Source of the DNA: Alphaproteobacteria bacterium
Lineage (GTDB): Bacteria; Pseudomonadota; Alphaproteobacteria; CACIAM-22H2
Direction: 5' to 3'
DNA length: 64,000 bases
Assembly: GCA_017308135.1 (NCBI GenBank)
Contig: JAFKFM010000008.1
Coordinates: 744,001-808,000, forward strand
Shown piece after piece: positions 63,183 through 64,000 of this stretch. The notes under the pieces are model-generated. The model was not told the DNA's origin. It did not search any database and saw only the letters and a list, made by a program, of their open reading frames with translations. The translations under genes and the position numbers were made by a program. How positions within the stretch are numbered: position 1 is the first letter of the stretch; the number at the start of each line of letters is the position of its first letter.

Positions 63183-63183
63183 A

Positions 63184-63675
63184 ATGGACCATAGCGATTA
63201 CGCCGATTCCTATATCCGCGAGATCCTGCGCGACACGAAGACCATCGCGATGGTCGGCGCTTCGACCAATTGGGCGCGGCCCAGCTTCTTTGCGATGAAG
63301 TATCTCCAGGCCAAGGGCTTTCGCGTTATCCCCGTCAATCCGGGGGCCGCCGGTCAGGATTTGCTGGGCGAGAAAGTCTACGCGACGCTCAAGGACATTC
63401 CGGTGAAGATCGACATGGTCGACGTGTTCCGCGCGTCCGAGCATGTCGGGCCGATCTCCGACGAAGCGATCGCGATCGGCGCCAAGGTGCTGTGGCTTCA
63501 GTTGGGCGTCGTCAACGAGGACGCCGCGCGCAAAGCCGAAGCGGCCGGAATCAAAGTCGTGATGAATCGCTGCCCCAAGATCGAGTTCGGCCGTTTGTCG
63601 GGCGAACTCTCCTGGGGCGGCATCAATTCCGGCGTCATCACGGCCAAGCGGCCGCGCGTCGAACGCCGGGTTTGA
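63184..63675 (+). CDS. CoA-binding domain protein (YccU type)
   Basis: A 163-residue protein of the small CoA-binding Rossmann family, with TIAMVGASTNWARPSFFAMK near the start and KGFRVIPVNPGAAGQDLLGE after it. It resembles the nucleotide-binding part of succinyl-CoA synthetase alone. The function is unknown. It is probably co-transcribed with the enoyl-CoA hydratase gene. Confidence 0.85.
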   Translation: MDHSDYADSYIREILRDTKTIAMVGASTNWARPSFFAMKYLQAKGFRVIPVNPGAAGQDLLGEKVYATLKDIPVKIDMVDVFRASEHVGPISDEAIAIGAKVLWLQLGVVNEDAARKAEAAGIKVVMNRCPKIEFGRLSGELSWGGINSGVITAKRPRVERRV

Positions 63676-63676
63676 C

Positions 63677-64000
63677 TTAAGCCGCCGCCTTCGCGGCGAG
63701 CGCCGCTTTGATCGCAGCGAGCGCCGCGTCCGCCTTGTCCGCGTCCGGCCCGCCGCCTTGCGCCATGTCGGGGCGCCCACCGCCGCCCTTCCCGCCCAAC
63801 TCGGCGACGCCGATCTTCACGAGATCGACCGCGCTGACGGTCTTGGCGAGATCTTCGGTCACCGCGACGACGATCGAGGCTTTGCCTTCGTCGATCGCGA
63901 CCAGCGCGATGACGCCCGAGCCGATCTGTTTCTTGATCTCGTCGGCCGTGGCTTTGAGTTCGCGCGCGGGCGTGTTGTCGAGCTTGCGGCCCGCCCAGTT
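63677..64000 (-). CDS. alaS: Alanyl-tRNA synthetase, 3' end (cut by the window edge)
   Basis: The last 107 codons of a gene entering from the right edge. They show the C-terminal DHHA1-type domain of Ala[21 protein letters not shown], then the glycine-rich [20 protein letters not shown], which is the signature of the AlaRS C-Ala/DHHA1 region. It ends convergently one base after the CoA-binding gene. Confidence 0.9.
   Translation of the reverse strand, partial: NWAGRKLDNTPARELKATADEIKKQIGSGVIALVAIDEGKASIVVAVTEDLAKTVSAVDLVKIGVAELGGKGGGGRPDMAQGGGPDADKADAALAAIKAALAAKAAA

Noticed and set aside
1..64000. Search for transposases, integrases, tRNA and rRNA genes.
   Set aside because: No recognisable sequence of these types was seen in either strand by reading.

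Overview
The window is a high-GC bacterial chromosome segment that most resembles an alphaproteobacterium, probably of the Rhodospirillales. Supporting signs are the aminotransferase-hom-glpX-recJ gene order, a PAS_5-type protein, a SapC-family protein beside a type I secretion system, a class I PHA synthase and a short-form ArgC. This assignment is inference from gene content only. No rRNA, tRNA, CRISPR array or insertion sequence was recognised.

Layout. 1-3.5 kb: a TetR repressor, its palindromic operator and a divergent HlyD/MFS drug-efflux pair. 3.5-9.5 kb: a PAS protein, then a leftward operon for a BMP/nucleoside-type ABC importer (binding protein, two permeases, double ATPase) ending in an isochorismatase-fold amidohydrolase. 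9.7-13.5 kb: a glycosyltransferase, an AlaX-type tRNA editing protein, a VOC protein and a histidine kinase. 13.7-34 kb: a type I secretion locus (ABC ATPase, membrane fusion protein, SapC protein), convergent with a gene of about 15.7 kb for a giant RTX/tandem-95 repeat adhesin. The adhesin frame is broken twice inside its most uniform repeats.

34-44 kb: an AT-rich intergenic island, a small membrane protein behind an FNR-type box, a divergent HcnB/HcnC-like flavin dehydrogenase pair, two paralogous pentapeptide-repeat proteins flanking an AsmA/DUF748-like protein and a small YjfB-like protein, and a small histidine kinase. 44-50 kb: a leftward housekeeping operon (aminotransferase, hom, glpX, recJ) that appears to run into the kinase and the second pentapeptide-repeat gene. 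50-58 kb: azlCD, an OmpA-like lipoprotein, phaC, a DUF1800/DUF1501 pair and asd. 58-64 kb: a small exported protein, a gamma-carbonic anhydrase, argC, a GNAT acetyltransferase, rplM-rpsI, a thioesterase, an enoyl-CoA hydratase, a CoA-binding protein and the 3' end of alaS.

The most interesting material is the adhesin locus (552-bp higher-order repeat, N-terminal RTX motifs, two frame breaks that together remove 150 bp), the two pentapeptide-repeat paralogs that share a helical insert with an H-x2-W motif near residue 262, and a terminator-like hairpin that contains the start codon of an exported protein after asd.
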